Assembly (NCBI RefSeq): GCF_000740795.1
Contig: NZ_JGYG01000012.1
Location: forward strand, 24,879 to 88,878
Length of the DNA: 64,000 bases
Origin: Haematobacter massiliensis
Lineage (GTDB): Bacteria; Pseudomonadota; Alphaproteobacteria; Rhodobacterales; Rhodobacteraceae
Direction: 5' to 3'
Positions 38,277 through 47,848 of the stretch are shown piece by piece. Numbering within the stretch: position 1 is the stretch's first letter; every line of letters starts with the position of its first letter. Under the pieces are notes generated by a model. The model was given only the letters and a program-made list of their open reading frames with translations. It made no database searches and was not told the DNA's origin. Position numbers and translations under genes: made by a program.

Positions 38277-39048
38277 CGGATTGCTCTATTGGCGGGGGAC
38301 TACATGGCCTCGCAACGCTTGATGGCGATGATTTCAGACATAAGGGCGGCAGCGCCTGAGGACCTCTCCGCCGTGACCCGCGCTGGTACATGAGACCTTC
38401 GCAGCTTAACAGCCCAACACGGAGGCTGCGGCCTCCCTGCGTCGGGAGCATTGGCTTATTCTTGGCAGGAGGATCAGTTCAAGGCTCACCGGGAACTTTT
38501 CGGCCGAAGGCCTGACACTGCGCTGACTGAGATTGCCATACCGGTCCCTCGCCTTACGCTCCCCGCCGTTCTGTCGGTTTGACTGACTTGGCAAAGCGCT
38601 TTGCGAAGTGAAGTGAGGTTCATGATCCGCAGGTATCACAACGAGTTCACCGCCCCTCCGCAAACGGCACTATTGCTGCGAAATTCCCGTAGCATCTTGC
38701 GCGAGCGAGGTGACCGGCAGGAGAACCCACTGAAAGTCCGTGCTACGAGCGACCAGCACCTTAAGATCAAAGCGGGCCGTCAATTATCGACGCCGCAACC
38801 CTAAGGGGTCGAAGGCCTGCAATCGCGCCCCCGAGCAAGCGAAACGGCTTCGCCCGCAGGTGAGCAGCTGGAGCAAGCTCGGAAACTTTAGCTTCGGTTG
38901 CGCAAAGCCGAGCCGGATCGTTGAGCCGACCTCACCTCCAGAAGAGCGAGAGGTAGGCCGCTCACGTTTGAGCAACTGAACCGCGCCTGCCCGCCTGAAG
39001 GACTGCACGCCCGAAGGAAACGCCCTTCCTGGCTCACGACGGGCGAGT
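38277..39048. other. Gene-free stretch of about 770 bp
   Basis: Less GC-rich than the surroundings, with many short broken frames on both strands and no recognisable protein or RNA. Could be decayed acquired DNA; nothing in it supports a specific origin. Confidence 0.4.
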
Positions 39049-39267
39049 TCAGCGTTTCTTGCCTTTTGGCGAGGGTTCCGAATTGCCCATGCTGCGTGCG
39101 GCTTCTGCTGCGGCGCGAAGCTCCTCGGCGATTTCCTCTGCCTCTTCGGGGTCGAAGTCGAGCGGCAGTTCCATGCCTTCCGCCTCGACATAGATTCGCA
39201 CCATCCCGAGAGAGGTGGGACCGATCTGGAGATTGGCAGCGACTTCGCTTTCCTTGTTGATACCCAT
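39049..39267 (-). CDS. DUF6324-type small protein
   Basis: 72 aa. Begins MGINKESEVAANLQIGPTS and contains LGMVRIYVEAEGMELPLDF then an acidic helix PEEAEEIAEELRAAAEAA and a Lys-rich end. This pattern belongs to a small conserved Rhodobacterales family (DUF6324) without known function. GGGGAA precedes the ATG. Upstream neighbour on the other strand is tRNA-His. Confidence 0.78.
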   Translation of the reverse strand: MGINKESEVAANLQIGPTSLGMVRIYVEAEGMELPLDFDPEEAEEIAEELRAAAEAARSMGNSEPSPKGKKR

Positions 39268-39393
39268 GTTGTTCCCCTTGATGCCGGTGGTGCGCCCCTG
39301 CGGGACTCAGAGCGGTTGGATATGCGTCCTTTGTCATTTGATCAAGCGATGGGTCTTGCCAAAGCCCGCCATGAAGGGTAAATCGCCCCCCGT

Positions 39394-39470
39394 GCCGCCT
39401 TAGCTCAGTTGGTTAGAGCGCTAGATTGTGGATCTAGAGGTCCCCCGTTCGAGCCGGGGAGGCGGTACCA
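39394..39470 (+). tRNA. tRNA-His (GTG anticodon), CCA encoded
   Basis: Acceptor stem GCCGCCT / AGGCGGT (first pair G-U), D stem GCTC/GAGC, anticodon stem CTAGA/TCTAG with loop TTGTGGA (anticodon GTG), T stem CCCCG/CGGGG with TTCGAGC, then A73 and CCA. The base before position 1 is T, so no G-1 is encoded, and the discriminator is A rather than C. This is the variant histidine tRNA described for a group of alphaproteobacteria. Confidence 0.97.
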
Positions 39471-39986
39471 CCGGTTTCAGGTTCAGACAGCGCTGACCGC
39501 TTCACCGAGTCCTTTCTCTCCCTAGATGATCCTTGGTCGAGCGGGGCGAGGGTGCCGTTTCCACTATGCGGTCGCATCTTGGTGAAACGAGTCAGAGGGG
39601 AGCACAGTCGAGCCGCTCGGCGAGCTTGGTTGAGTGGAATTGGTGCTCCATCGGCTTCGCCCGGCGTCTGTTATCCATGCAAAAGCCCAGCTTCCGCCCC
39701 AAGGCATGGTCGAGAGCCGATTCGTGCTCAACACCTCCTGCAACAGCAATCGCATTTCTGCCGATGGCACGTGCGCAGTGATTTCTTGCTATGAGGTCAT
39801 GTCTTTGGACAATTCCGCCCTTGTCGTCGCCGCAAGTGCGCTATCCTCTTGCGTAGTCCTGACGTGCTACGCACAGACGCCGGGTATTAGGGGGTGCAGG
39901 GCGGGGAGCTGCTCTGCACCCTCTGTCGTGAATAGACAATTTTCAGCAACTCCCCCGTGTTTGCCGGGTCGTCGTCGCTCGCCGGG
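39471..39986. other. Gene-free stretch of about 515 bp after tRNA-His
   Basis: Short overlapping frames rich in Ser, Arg and Cys, none matching a family. A weak hairpin GGGTGCAG / CTGCACCC is present at 39892-39921. No duplicated tRNA 3' end or integrase was seen, so an integrated element at the tRNA is not supported. Confidence 0.4.
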
Positions 39987-40298
39987 TTATTGTCCGAGCG
40001 GTGGCACATAGAGACAGCGGGCGCGATTCGCGACGATGCAGAGGTGAAAATCCTCGTCCTGGCTCTTCTGAAGGGTCCGACTGGTATACGGGATCACGGC
40101 GCGGAAGGGGGCGTCCATGAGCGGGTACTGGCCAGCCTTGAGGTCGATCTCCCATCCGTCCTTGGTGGCATGAACCGCGGAGGCGGGGATCGGCGCGCAA
40201 TCCTGCCCTGAGCAGCAATAGGTACTGTACCAGCTATGGGCGAGCACGGGCGACGCCGCGAGAAGCGCAGGACACAGGATCAGGCAGGACAGCTTCAT
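39987..40298 (-). CDS. Small secreted cysteine-containing protein, unknown
   Basis: 103 aa with a signal peptide (MKLSCLILCPALLAASPVLA) and a mature part with WYSTYCCSGQDCAPIP near its start, four mature cysteines and a C-terminal HLCIVANRARCLYVPP. Similar short periplasmic proteins occur widely in alphaproteobacteria without known role; the paired cysteines suggest disulfides. The in-frame GTG at 40316 is an alternative start that would add six residues before the signal peptide. Confidence 0.72.
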   Translation of the reverse strand: MKLSCLILCPALLAASPVLAHSWYSTYCCSGQDCAPIPASAVHATKDGWEIDLKAGQYPLMDAPFRAVIPYTSRTLQKSQDEDFHLCIVANRARCLYVPPLGQ

Positions 40299-40482
40299 CG
40301 CGCATTCCCTCCACATAGCGGACCCTCCACGTGGCGGGGGGTGCCAGACAGCTCTAGGGACTTTGGCTCAGACGGGTAGAAGCAGCAGCGAAACGGCGTC
40401 GGGCGCAGGAGGCCCATGACGAAAGTGTAGGATAGTTCCGACCCTTAGCGAGAAGAACGCGGCGCTCCGCCGTTCAATTTGC

Positions 40483-40515
40483 GAAAAAAGGCCATGCGCT
40501 GGTCGCGCATGGCCT
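40483..40515 (-). terminator. Intrinsic terminator of the nlpD-like gene
   Basis: Read on the minus strand: AGGCCATGCGC / GCGCATGGCCT, an 11-bp perfect stem with a 5-nt loop, followed by six T residues. It starts about 26 bp after the stop of the LysM/M23 gene and ends the surE-pcm-nlpD-like operon. Confidence 0.88.
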
Positions 40516-40540
40516 GAAAAAGCGGCAGTAAGCAGATAAA

Positions 40541-41794
40541 CTACTGAAGGTAGCTCATCGGATCGACACTCTCGTATCCGTTGCGCACTTCGAAATGCAG
40601 GAAGGACGGGTTGCCTGGCCGCACGGTTGCGATGGACTGACCGCGCGTGACTGCGGAGCCTTTTGCCACCTTGATGCCATCGATATTGGCATAGACCGTG
40701 AGCAGGTTGTTCGCATGGCGAATGACGAGGATCGGCACCTGATCGGTATCCTGGGTGATCGCGGCGACCGTACCGTCGGTCGCGGCATGGACGGCGGCTC
40801 CGGCCGGGGCGGCGATGTCGATCCCTTCGTTCTTGCCGCGCGCATAGGGGCGGATGATGCTGCCCTCCACCGGCATGGCGAGTCTGGCAGAGGAGGCGGG
40901 GGTCCGCTGTGCGCCGAGATTCGGTGAGGCGGGTGTGGCCGCTGCGATTTCCTCGTTGGTCTTGGTGTCCTTCTCGGGCAGCGGCGTCGCGGCGCTCGGC
41001 GGCGTCGGCGTGGGAGAGCCGGTGCCCGGCTGATTGGCCGCTGTCCGTGCGGGAGCGGGGCCGGTGGCGACGGGGATCATCAGATACTGGCCGTCCCGCA
41101 CCGTCATCTGGGCGTCCAGCCCGTTCCATTCCGCCAGCGAGCGCGCGGAGACGTTGTAGAGCCGCGCGATCGAATAGGCCGTTTCCCCGCGCTTGACCTG
41201 ATGGCGGACAGGCTCGGTGCGGCTCGCGGACGCCGCGGGCGGCGCGCTCCCGACATTGGCGGAGCTGGCGCTCTGGCTGCTTGCCGGCGTTCTGCGCACT
41301 GTACCGGAGGTTTCGGCCCTTTCGATCGCGCCGGAGGCGAGCGTCGTCACATCGACGGGGGCGGTGGCTATCGACCCGGAGGAGATCCCGCCCGTATCGG
41401 AGGAGAAGCCGGACTCCGCCGTCATCGTCACCGGCTCGCTCACCCGCCGCGGCAATGCCAGAACCTCGCCTTCCCGGAGGCCGGTTTCGCTGGCAAGCGC
41501 GTTGTAGGAGGCGAGTTCGCTTGCCGGAATGCCCACGCGCTGCGCGATGCTGCCGACAGTGTCGCCCCGCCGGGCCACGGCCACCTGATATGTCGGATAG
41601 GAAATGACGCCCCGCCCGTCCGGTTGCGGACGGTTCGCCGTCGGCTGGCGCGCGGCTTCGGATGTGTCCAGATTGGTGGGGATGACGCCGCGCATGTCCC
41701 AGTCGAGCGGCCGCCCGCAGGCCCCCACGATGGCAAGCGCTGCACAGGCGAGCGCGATCCGGCGCAACGGTCGCTGAGCGGAACGGAAAGGCAT
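40541..41794 (-). CDS. NlpD-like lipoprotein, LysM plus LytM (M23) domains
   Basis: 417 aa. Lipobox Cys26 in AIVGACGRP, so an envelope lipoprotein. LysM repeats at about 55-100 (YQVAVARRGDTVGSIAQ) and 190-235 (HQVKRGETAYSIARLYN) are joined by low-complexity Ser/Thr/Pro linkers; the LytM domain is at about 310-417. Metal ligands are degenerate: NEGIDIAAP lacks the first His and VYANIDG replaces the usual YAH; LHFEVR remains. That is the NlpD/EnvC pattern of non-catalytic amidase activators for cell separation. GAGGA 8 bp before ATG 41794 decides the start. Confidence 0.88.
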   Translation of the reverse strand: MPFRSAQRPLRRIALACAALAIVGACGRPLDWDMRGVIPTNLDTSEAARQPTANRPQPDGRGVISYPTYQVAVARRGDTVGSIAQRVGIPASELASYNALASETGLREGEVLALPRRVSEPVTMTAESGFSSDTGGISSGSIATAPVDVTTLASGAIERAETSGTVRRTPASSQSASSANVGSAPPAASASRTEPVRHQVKRGETAYSIARLYNVSARSLAEWNGLDAQMTVRDGQYLMIPVATGPAPARTAANQPGTGSPTPTPPSAATPLPEKDTKTNEEIAAATPASPNLGAQRTPASSARLAMPVEGSIIRPYARGKNEGIDIAAPAGAAVHAATDGTVAAITQDTDQVPILVIRHANNLLTVYANIDGIKVAKGSAVTRGQSIATVRPGNPSFLHFEVRNGYESVDPMSYLQ

Positions 41795-41852
41795 CACTGT
41801 CATCCTCTTCAGTTTCCCGACGGGGCCGTCTGCGCGACCCTTACGTCCGGCA

Positions 41853-42500
41853 TCATTCTTGCCCAAGCCCCTCAACGAGCGGCACGAACCGCACGGAGCG
41901 AAGCTCTTCGTAATGCACGCCTTCTGCCGTGCGCGTGACCTTGATCAGGCTCTGCACCGCGTCCGACTGGCCGACGGGGAGCACCATGATACCGCCCTCC
42001 CGCAACTGGGCCAAGAGGGGGCCGGGCGGATCTTCTGCCGCAGCCGTGACGAGGATGCGGTCGAACGGCGCCTGCTCTGGCAGCCCGTAGGATCCGTCAG
42101 CGGTAAAGGCAGTGATGTTGTGCAGGCCGAGGCGCTGGAACGTCGCCTCCGCCTGCCGGACGAGCCTGCGATGCCGGTCGATGGTATAGACGCGCCGGAC
42201 AAGCTGCGACAGGATCGCCGCCTGATAGCCGGAGCCGGTCCCGACCTCCAGCACCTTGTCGCGCGGACCGGCCTCCAGCGCCTGTGTCATCAGGCCGACG
42301 ATGGAGGGCTGGGAGATGGTCTGGCCGCAGGCGATGGGCAGGGGAGTGTCATCATAGGCCCGTTCGGCAAAGACGCCGGTAACGAAGCTCCCCCGGTCGA
42401 TCTTCTCCATCGCCGCCAGCACGCGGGTATCGGTCACCCCGCGGGAGCGCAGGGTGAACAGAAAGCGCATCTTTCGTTCGGAGAGGTCGTCCTCCGTCAT
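41853..42500 (-). CDS. pcm: Protein-L-isoaspartate O-methyltransferase Pcm
   Basis: 215 aa. Repairs L-isoaspartyl residues in aged proteins using [23 protein letters not shown] (substrate/SAM region, Ser59 equivalent) and the SAM loop [14 protein letters not shown] are intact. It starts three bases after the surE stop; surE-pcm-nlpD is the classic order. Confidence 0.93.
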   Translation of the reverse strand: MTEDDLSERKMRFLFTLRSRGVTDTRVLAAMEKIDRGSFVTGVFAERAYDDTPLPIACGQTISQPSIVGLMTQALEAGPRDKVLEVGTGSGYQAAILSQLVRRVYTIDRHRRLVRQAEATFQRLGLHNITAFTADGSYGLPEQAPFDRILVTAAAEDPPGPLLAQLREGGIMVLPVGQSDAVQSLIKVTRTAEGVHYEELRSVRFVPLVEGLGQE

Positions 42501-42503
42501 CGC

Positions 42504-43292
42504 TCAGGAGGTGAAACGGGCGCGCAGCGTTTCTACCGCGTCATGAGCGGTCAGATCGGCGCGGAGCGGGGTGATGGAAATATAGTCGTCAAGGTTGGCG
42601 GCGACATCGCTGCCGTCCTCCGTCCGCAGGTGCTGCGGGCCGCCCTTGATCCACAGGAAACGTCGCCCGGTGGGGGAGATCGTGGCCTCCGCCGTGAAAA
42701 GACCCTCGCCGCGGAAACCCTGTTTTGTGATCCGGGTCCCCTTCACATCCCCCGAACCGATGGGGGGAAAGTTGACGTTGTAGAACAGCCTGTAGCCCAT
42801 TCCATCCCACAGCCCCTTCTCCAGCAGGTCCCCGACGACGCCCGCTCCAAATTCGGCTGCCGCATCAAAGGGATCGGCAAGGTCGCGCGTCCGCGGCCCG
42901 AGGAACTGCGACAGGGCAATCGCCTTTACCCCTTGCAATGCGGCTTCCATCGCGCCGCCCAGAGTGCCGGAGTAGAGCGTGTTCTCTGCGGCGTTGTTGC
43001 CGCTGTTCACGCCCGATATCACCAGGTCGGGCTTGGCACCGTCCATGACATCGTGGATGGCCGCGAGAACGCAGTCGGCGGGCGAGCCTTCGGCAGCATA
43101 AGTGCGCTCCGCAAGACGGGCGATCATCATGGGCCGGGTATAGGAGATGCAGTGACCGACGCCGGATTGCTCAAAGGCGGGAGCGACAACCCAGACCTCT
43201 CCCTTTGGTCCCGCGACCTTGTTGGCGATGGCGATGGCGACCTTCAGGCCAGGCGCGTTGATCCCGTCATCATTCGTCACAAGAATTCGCAT
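42504..43292 (-). CDS. surE: 5'/3'-nucleotidase SurE
   Basis: 262 aa. Metal-dependent nucleotidase for stationary-phase survival. [14 protein letters not shown] carries the paired Asp8-Asp9 metal site; [18 protein letters not shown] supplies the Asn/Ser ligands. First gene of the surE-pcm-nlpD-like operon. In relatives serS often precedes it; here a small membrane protein gene does. Confidence 0.95.
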   Translation of the reverse strand: MRILVTNDDGINAPGLKVAIAIANKVAGPKGEVWVVAPAFEQSGVGHCISYTRPMMIARLAERTYAAEGSPADCVLAAIHDVMDGAKPDLVISGVNSGNNAAENTLYSGTLGGAMEAALQGVKAIALSQFLGPRTRDLADPFDAAAEFGAGVVGDLLEKGLWDGMGYRLFYNVNFPPIGSGDVKGTRITKQGFRGEGLFTAEATISPTGRRFLWIKGGPQHLRTEDGSDVAANLDDYISITPLRADLTAHDAVETLRARFTS

Positions 43293-43353
43293 GTCACCGT
43301 CCCCTTATTCCGCTCCTGATTAGAGCAGGGGAGGCGTCAGGTAAAGCGAACGG

Positions 43354-43536
43354 TCAGGCGCGCTGCTTGTGGCGCCACAATCCCCAGGCGCCGGATATCG
43401 CAGCAGAAGCGACCGCCCCCGTGGCACATCCCACCATCCAGATCGGCAACGCGCGACCCGGATCACCGGTGAGCATGATATGAAGGGCCAGCATCAGCAG
43501 GCCGAAGAGGCTTCCGAAAACCGCATGTCCCGCCAT
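43354..43536 (-). CDS. Small two-helix membrane protein, unknown
   Basis: 60 aa from ATG 43536 (GGGACGGA just upstream). Two hydrophobic helices, about 4-22 (AVFGSLFGLLMLALHIML) and 30-50 (PIWMVGCATGAVASAAI), with a basic C-terminus WRHKQRA, so both ends are probably cytoplasmic. No family recognised. It lies upstream of surE on the same strand with a 61-bp spacer. Confidence 0.62.
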   Translation of the reverse strand: MAGHAVFGSLFGLLMLALHIMLTGDPGRALPIWMVGCATGAVASAAISGAWGLWRHKQRA

Positions 43537-43662
43537 TCCGTCCCCCTTGTCGCATTGGCGCATGAGGCCCGGATGACAGCCGGGCAGGGATGCGCGATTC
43601 GATTGCGAAGTCGGAAGAAAGACGCTCAGCCGCGAAGAAAGTTCCCGCCTGCGCCGAAAATG

Positions 43663-44304
43663 TCACAAAGCAGCGGCAAGTCGGGCGGCTTCGGAAAGCT
43701 CCGATGCGAGGAGCGAGCGGTCCTCCCCCGGGAAGAACCGCGCGCGTGTGGCGGTGGGCATCGGCGCGGGCGTCTCCACCAGCACGCGGGGGCCGACCTT
43801 CACCGCTTCCGCCTGCCAGCTCCGGGCGAGGGAGATCTGTCCCGCCTTGGTGGAGCCATAGGCACCAAAGAACTTTTCCCCCGCGTGAGGGTCGTCAAAG
43901 AACAGTGCCGTGCCCCGTTCCGCCGCGCGGAGCAGCGGCTCGACCATGCCGATCAGCATGCCGGTGGCACGCAGGTTCACGGCGAGGGAGCGGTCCCAGT
44001 CCTTCGTGTCGATATGCCCGGCAGGGGTCAGCGGTGCCGCGTGGATTGCGGCATGGACCCAGAGATCGACCTTGCCCCAGCGCTCGAAGATCGACAGGCA
44101 CATCTGGCGCATCGCATCGTCGTTGGTGATGTCCATGGGGGCAAGCGTCGCCGCGCCGCCTTTCTGCTGGATGCGGTCATCCAGCTCCTCCAGCCCGCCG
44201 ATGGTGCGGGCGACCGCGACAATGTGATACTCACCGGCCAGAACTTCTGCCATCGCGGCACCGAGACCGCGGGAGGCACCTGTCACCAAGGCAATCTTCG
44301 TCAT
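43663..44304 (-). CDS. Short-chain dehydrogenase/reductase (SDR)
   Basis: 213 aa. Nucleotide motif TGASRGLGAAMA at the N-terminus; the expected NNAG reads VHAAIHA and the catalytic Tyr-x3-Lys is YGSTKAG. Resembles the YciK-type oxidoreductases of unknown substrate. ATG 44304 overlaps the purF stop by ATGA; the frame continues upstream inside purF but lacks a start signal there. The purF-SDR pairing is common in Rhodobacterales. Confidence 0.87.
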   Translation of the reverse strand: MTKIALVTGASRGLGAAMAEVLAGEYHIVAVARTIGGLEELDDRIQQKGGAATLAPMDITNDDAMRQMCLSIFERWGKVDLWVHAAIHAAPLTPAGHIDTKDWDRSLAVNLRATGMLIGMVEPLLRAAERGTALFFDDPHAGEKFFGAYGSTKAGQISLARSWQAEAVKVGPRVLVETPAPMPTATRARFFPGEDRSLLASELSEAARLAAAL

Positions 44305-45770
44305 TCGGCGGCAGTCTTCATCTGAAAGCCCTTCTCCACCATGTCGGCGGGGAAAACGGGGTAATCGCCTGAGAAGCAGGCATCGCAATACTGGGGTTGC
44401 GCCTTGTCACGGCCCCCGGCCTCTCCCGCTGCGCGGTAGAGACCGTCGAGCGAAATGAAGCGGAGCGAGTCCACCCCGAGGTAGTCCCGCATCTCATCCT
44501 CCGTCATATGCGAGGCGAGCAGCTTTTCCCGATCCGGCGTATCGACGCCGTAGAAACAGGGCCAGGCGGTGGGCGGAGAGGCGATACGGAAATGCACCTC
44601 CGCCGCGCCTGCATCCAGGATCATCTCCTTGATCTTGCGGCTGGTGGTGCCGCGAACCACGGAATCGTCCACAAGAATCACGCGTTTGCCGCGGATCAGG
44701 GCGCGGTTCACATTGAGTTTCAGGCGGACCCCCATGTTGCGGATCTGCTCCGTCGGTTCGATGAAGGTCCGGCCCATATACTGGTTGCGGATGATGCCCA
44801 TCGCATAGGGGATACCCGATTCCTGGCTGAAACCGATCGCAGCGGGGGTGCCGCTGTCCGGCACGGGGCAGACCAGATCGGCCTCTACCGGGGCTTCGCG
44901 CGCCAGCTCCACGCCGATCTGGCGGCGTGTCTCATAGACCGACCGGCCACCGAGGATGGAGTCGGGGCGGGAGAAATACACATGCTCGAAGATGCAGAAC
45001 CGCGATTTCATCGGAGCGAAGGGGCGGAAGCTCTCGATCACGCCGCTGTCGGAGATGACGATCATCTCTCCCGGCTCCACTTCCCGGATGAACTCCGCCC
45101 CGATGATGTCCAGCCCGCAGGTCTCCGAAGACAGCGCCCAGCCATCACCGATCCGGCCCAGCACCAGCGGGCGCACGCCCAGCGGGTCGCGCACGCCGAT
45201 CAGCTTGGTCCGCGTCATGGCGATGACCGAGAAGGCCCCTTCGACCCGGCGCAGCGCATCCTTCATCCGCTCCGGAATGTCGCGCTGAATGGAGCGCGCC
45301 ATCAGGTGAATGATGCATTCGCTGTCGGAGGAGGATTGGAAGATGGAGCCGCGCTCGATCAGCTCACGGCGCAGTTGCGCGGCATTCGTCAGGTTGCCGT
45401 TATGGGCTATCGCCGCGCCGCCCATGGAAAACTCGCCGAAGAAGGGCTGCACATCGCGGATCGCGGTGTTGCCCTTCGACCCGGCGGTGGAATAGCGCAC
45501 ATGCCCGATCCCGATGGAGCCGGGCAGCGTCTTCATCACCTCGGCATCGGTGAAGTTGTCGCGCACATAGCCGAATCGGCGGGCGGAGTTGAAACCGGTG
45601 GCGGGATCATGCGTGACGATGCCACCCGCTTCCTGCCCGCGATGCTGGAGGGCGTGCATTCCGAGGGCGACGAAATTGGCCGCATCGGTCACACCGATGA
45701 CACCAAATATGCCGCATTCTTCTTTCAGCTTATCGTCGTCGAACGGATGGCTGTGCTGCTCGTCGCGCAT
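44301..45770 (-). CDS. purF: Amidophosphoribosyltransferase PurF
   Basis: 489 aa. First committed step of purine synthesis: glutamine plus PRPP gives phosphoribosylamine. Ntn glutaminase nucleophile is Cys19 in KEECGIFGVIG, exposed after removal of an 18-residue propeptide; HALQHRGQEAGGI and the PRPP loop VILVDDSVVRGTTS are intact. Follows cvpA by 95 bp, the classic cvpA-purF order. Confidence 0.96.
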   Translation of the reverse strand: MRDEQHSHPFDDDKLKEECGIFGVIGVTDAANFVALGMHALQHRGQEAGGIVTHDPATGFNSARRFGYVRDNFTDAEVMKTLPGSIGIGHVRYSTAGSKGNTAIRDVQPFFGEFSMGGAAIAHNGNLTNAAQLRRELIERGSIFQSSSDSECIIHLMARSIQRDIPERMKDALRRVEGAFSVIAMTRTKLIGVRDPLGVRPLVLGRIGDGWALSSETCGLDIIGAEFIREVEPGEMIVISDSGVIESFRPFAPMKSRFCIFEHVYFSRPDSILGGRSVYETRRQIGVELAREAPVEADLVCPVPDSGTPAAIGFSQESGIPYAMGIIRNQYMGRTFIEPTEQIRNMGVRLKLNVNRALIRGKRVILVDDSVVRGTTSRKIKEMILDAGAAEVHFRIASPPTAWPCFYGVDTPDREKLLASHMTEDEMRDYLGVDSLRFISLDGLYRAAGEAGGRDKAQPQYCDACFSGDYPVFPADMVEKGFQMKTAAE

Positions 45771-45865
45771 GGCGCGTCCTCCGAATCCGGGGCGGGGGGA
45801 ACGTCGTGCCCCACATAGTAACTCGGGACGCGGAAGTCATCCCCCTGAAAGTGCACGGACGCTCG

Positions 45866-46462
45866 TCAGTTCTGCGCAGGGGTTGCCGGAAGATCGGGCG
45901 TGACGACCGGCGCGCCGCAGCTGCCGACAAGCTGTTCATAGCGGGACACGATCCAGCCCGGCGCGTCTGCGGGGATCGACCTGTCGATATTCCCCTGCAC
46001 GGAGGAGAAAATCTGTGCCGAGCGGGAGTTGTCCACCATCGGGATCGACGTGCCCGACATCGCACGATCATACACCACGAAGGCGACTGCCACGAGCAAC
46101 AGGCCCCTCAGGACACCGAAGAAGAAGCCGATGCCCTGATCCAGCCCGCCGAGCGCCGAACGCTGCACGACCCCTGAGAACAGCGGCGTGAACAGCGAGG
46201 CCAGCACCAGCGCCACCGCGAATACGGCCGCAAAGGCGGCGATCAGCGACAATTCGCAGCTGTCGGCGAGAAAGTTGTTCAATCCGGGGATTTCGCGAAT
46301 CAGCGGTTCTGCCGCTGGCGCAAAGATATAGGCGAGGATCGCCGCCACGATCCAGCCCGCGATGGCCATCGCCTCCCGCACGAAGCCGCGCGAGTAGGCG
46401 AGAAGCGCCGAGACGACGATGACGGCGGCCACGACCGCGTCGATGATGGTGAAGCCCTGCAT
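45866..46462 (-). CDS. cvpA: CvpA family membrane protein
   Basis: 198 aa. Four transmembrane helices (about 6-25, 30-50, 68-90 and 102-125), then a soluble tail ending PDLPATPAQN. Named for colicin V production but general to purF operons; molecular role unsettled, with envelope-stress phenotypes in enterics. Lies between radA (21 bp) and purF (95 bp). Confidence 0.9.
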   Translation of the reverse strand: MQGFTIIDAVVAAVIVVSALLAYSRGFVREAMAIAGWIVAAILAYIFAPAAEPLIREIPGLNNFLADSCELSLIAAFAAVFAVALVLASLFTPLFSGVVQRSALGGLDQGIGFFFGVLRGLLLVAVAFVVYDRAMSGTSIPMVDNSRSAQIFSSVQGNIDRSIPADAPGWIVSRYEQLVGSCGAPVVTPDLPATPAQN

Positions 46463-46483
46463 CTGTCCCTGCTCCGCTGTCGT

Positions 46484-47848
46484 CTATCCTGCGCCGAATG
46501 TCTCGCCCACAAAGGCGGCGAGATCGGCGAAACCACGCAGCCCGTCGTCCCCTTCGGGGCTTTCTGCGCTGCGGGCGGGCGCGATGGCTCGTGAAAAACC
46601 AAGTTTCCGCGCTTCTTTCAACCTGTTTTCCGTCTGGGAGACGGGCCGGAGCGCGCCGGAGAGGCTGATCTCGCCGAAAACTACGGTTTCCGGAGGCAAT
46701 GCCGCATCCTCCCGCGCGGAAAGAAGCGCCGCTGCCACGGCCAGATCCGCGGCCGGTTCGGAGATTCGCAACCCGCCCGCGACGTTCAGATAGACGTCCA
46801 GCCCGCCGAAGGGGATGCCGCAGCGCGCTTCCAGCACGGCAAGGATCATGGCGAGCCGCCCGCCATCCCAGCCGACGACGCTGCGCCGTGCGCTTCCGGG
46901 GGGCGAGGGCGCGACGAGGGCCTGTATCTCCACCAGCAGGGGCCGCGTTCCCTCGATCCCGGCGAAGACGACGGAGCCGGGGCTGGGCCGTTCCCGTTCC
47001 GACAGGAACAGGGCGGAGGGGTTCGCGACCTCCGCCAGACCGGTGCCCGTCATCTCGAAGACGCCGATCTCGTCCGAGGGGCCGAAGCGGTTCTTGACCG
47101 CGCGAAGGATGCGGAACTGATGGCCGCGTTCCCCCTCGAAATAGAGCACGGTATCGACCATGTGCTCGACCACGCGGGGGCCGGCGATCTGCCCCTCCTT
47201 GGTGACGTGGCCCACGATGATGACGGCGGTGTTGCGCCGCTTGGCAAAGGTGACAAGCTCGTGCGCCGCCGCCCGAACCTGCGCCACCGAGCCCGGAGCG
47301 CTTTCGACGGTGTCGGACCACATGGTCTGGATCGAATCGACGATGACGAGGTCCGGCTTCTCTGCCTCCAGCGTCGCGATGATGTCGCGGAGCGCGGTTT
47401 CGGCGGCCAGCCTGAGCGGCGCGCCGCCAAGCCCGAGCCGCTCGGCCCGCATCCTGACCTGCGCGGGCGCTTCCTCTCCCGTGACATAGATCACGGACAG
47501 ACCCGCCTGCGCAAAGCTGGCAGCGGCCTGAAGCAGCAGGGTGGATTTGCCGATACCGGGATCACCGCCGACCAGAACGGCGGAAGCCGGGACCAGCCCG
47601 CCGCCCAGCACCCGGTCCAGTTCTCCCATGCCGGAGGCGGTGCGGGCGGGCGGAGGCTCCCGCGCGGCAAGATCGCCCAGGGGCACCATGCGCCCGCGAA
47701 CCTTGCCCAATCCTTTCGGCGCGGCGGAGAGTGGCGCTTCCTCCACGATGGTGTTCCATGCGCCACAGGCGTCGCAGCGCCCGGACCATTTCGGAAAGGT
47801 CGCACCGCAGGCGGTGCAGGCGAAGGTGTGGGAGGGGGCGCGGGCCAT
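46484..47848 (-). CDS. radA: DNA repair protein RadA (Sms)
   Basis: 454 aa. A RecA-like branch-migration helicase. N-terminal four-Cys zinc finger (FACTACGATFPKWSGRCDACG split here by its CxxC pairs, about 10-30), Walker A GGDPGIGKST near 98-107, the RadA-specific KNRFG motif near 255, and a C-terminal Lon-like domain with GGLDVYLNVAGGL. Begins the radA-cvpA-purF-SDR run and diverges from the ABC transporter gene. Confidence 0.95.
   Translation of the reverse strand: MARAPSHTFACTACGATFPKWSGRCDACGAWNTIVEEAPLSAAPKGLGKVRGRMVPLGDLAAREPPPARTASGMGELDRVLGGGLVPASAVLVGGDPGIGKSTLLLQAAASFAQAGLSVIYVTGEEAPAQVRMRAERLGLGGAPLRLAAETALRDIIATLEAEKPDLVIVDSIQTMWSDTVESAPGSVAQVRAAAHELVTFAKRRNTAVIIVGHVTKEGQIAGPRVVEHMVDTVLYFEGERGHQFRILRAVKNRFGPSDEIGVFEMTGTGLAEVANPSALFLSERERPSPGSVVFAGIEGTRPLLVEIQALVAPSPPGSARRSVVGWDGGRLAMILAVLEARCGIPFGGLDVYLNVAGGLRISEPAADLAVAAALLSAREDAALPPETVVFGEISLSGALRPVSQTENRLKEARKLGFSRAIAPARSAESPEGDDGLRGFADLAAFVGETFGAG

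Noticed and set aside
39394..39986. Integrated island at tRNA-His
   Set aside because: No integrase, no repeated tRNA 3' end and no mobile-element gene downstream.
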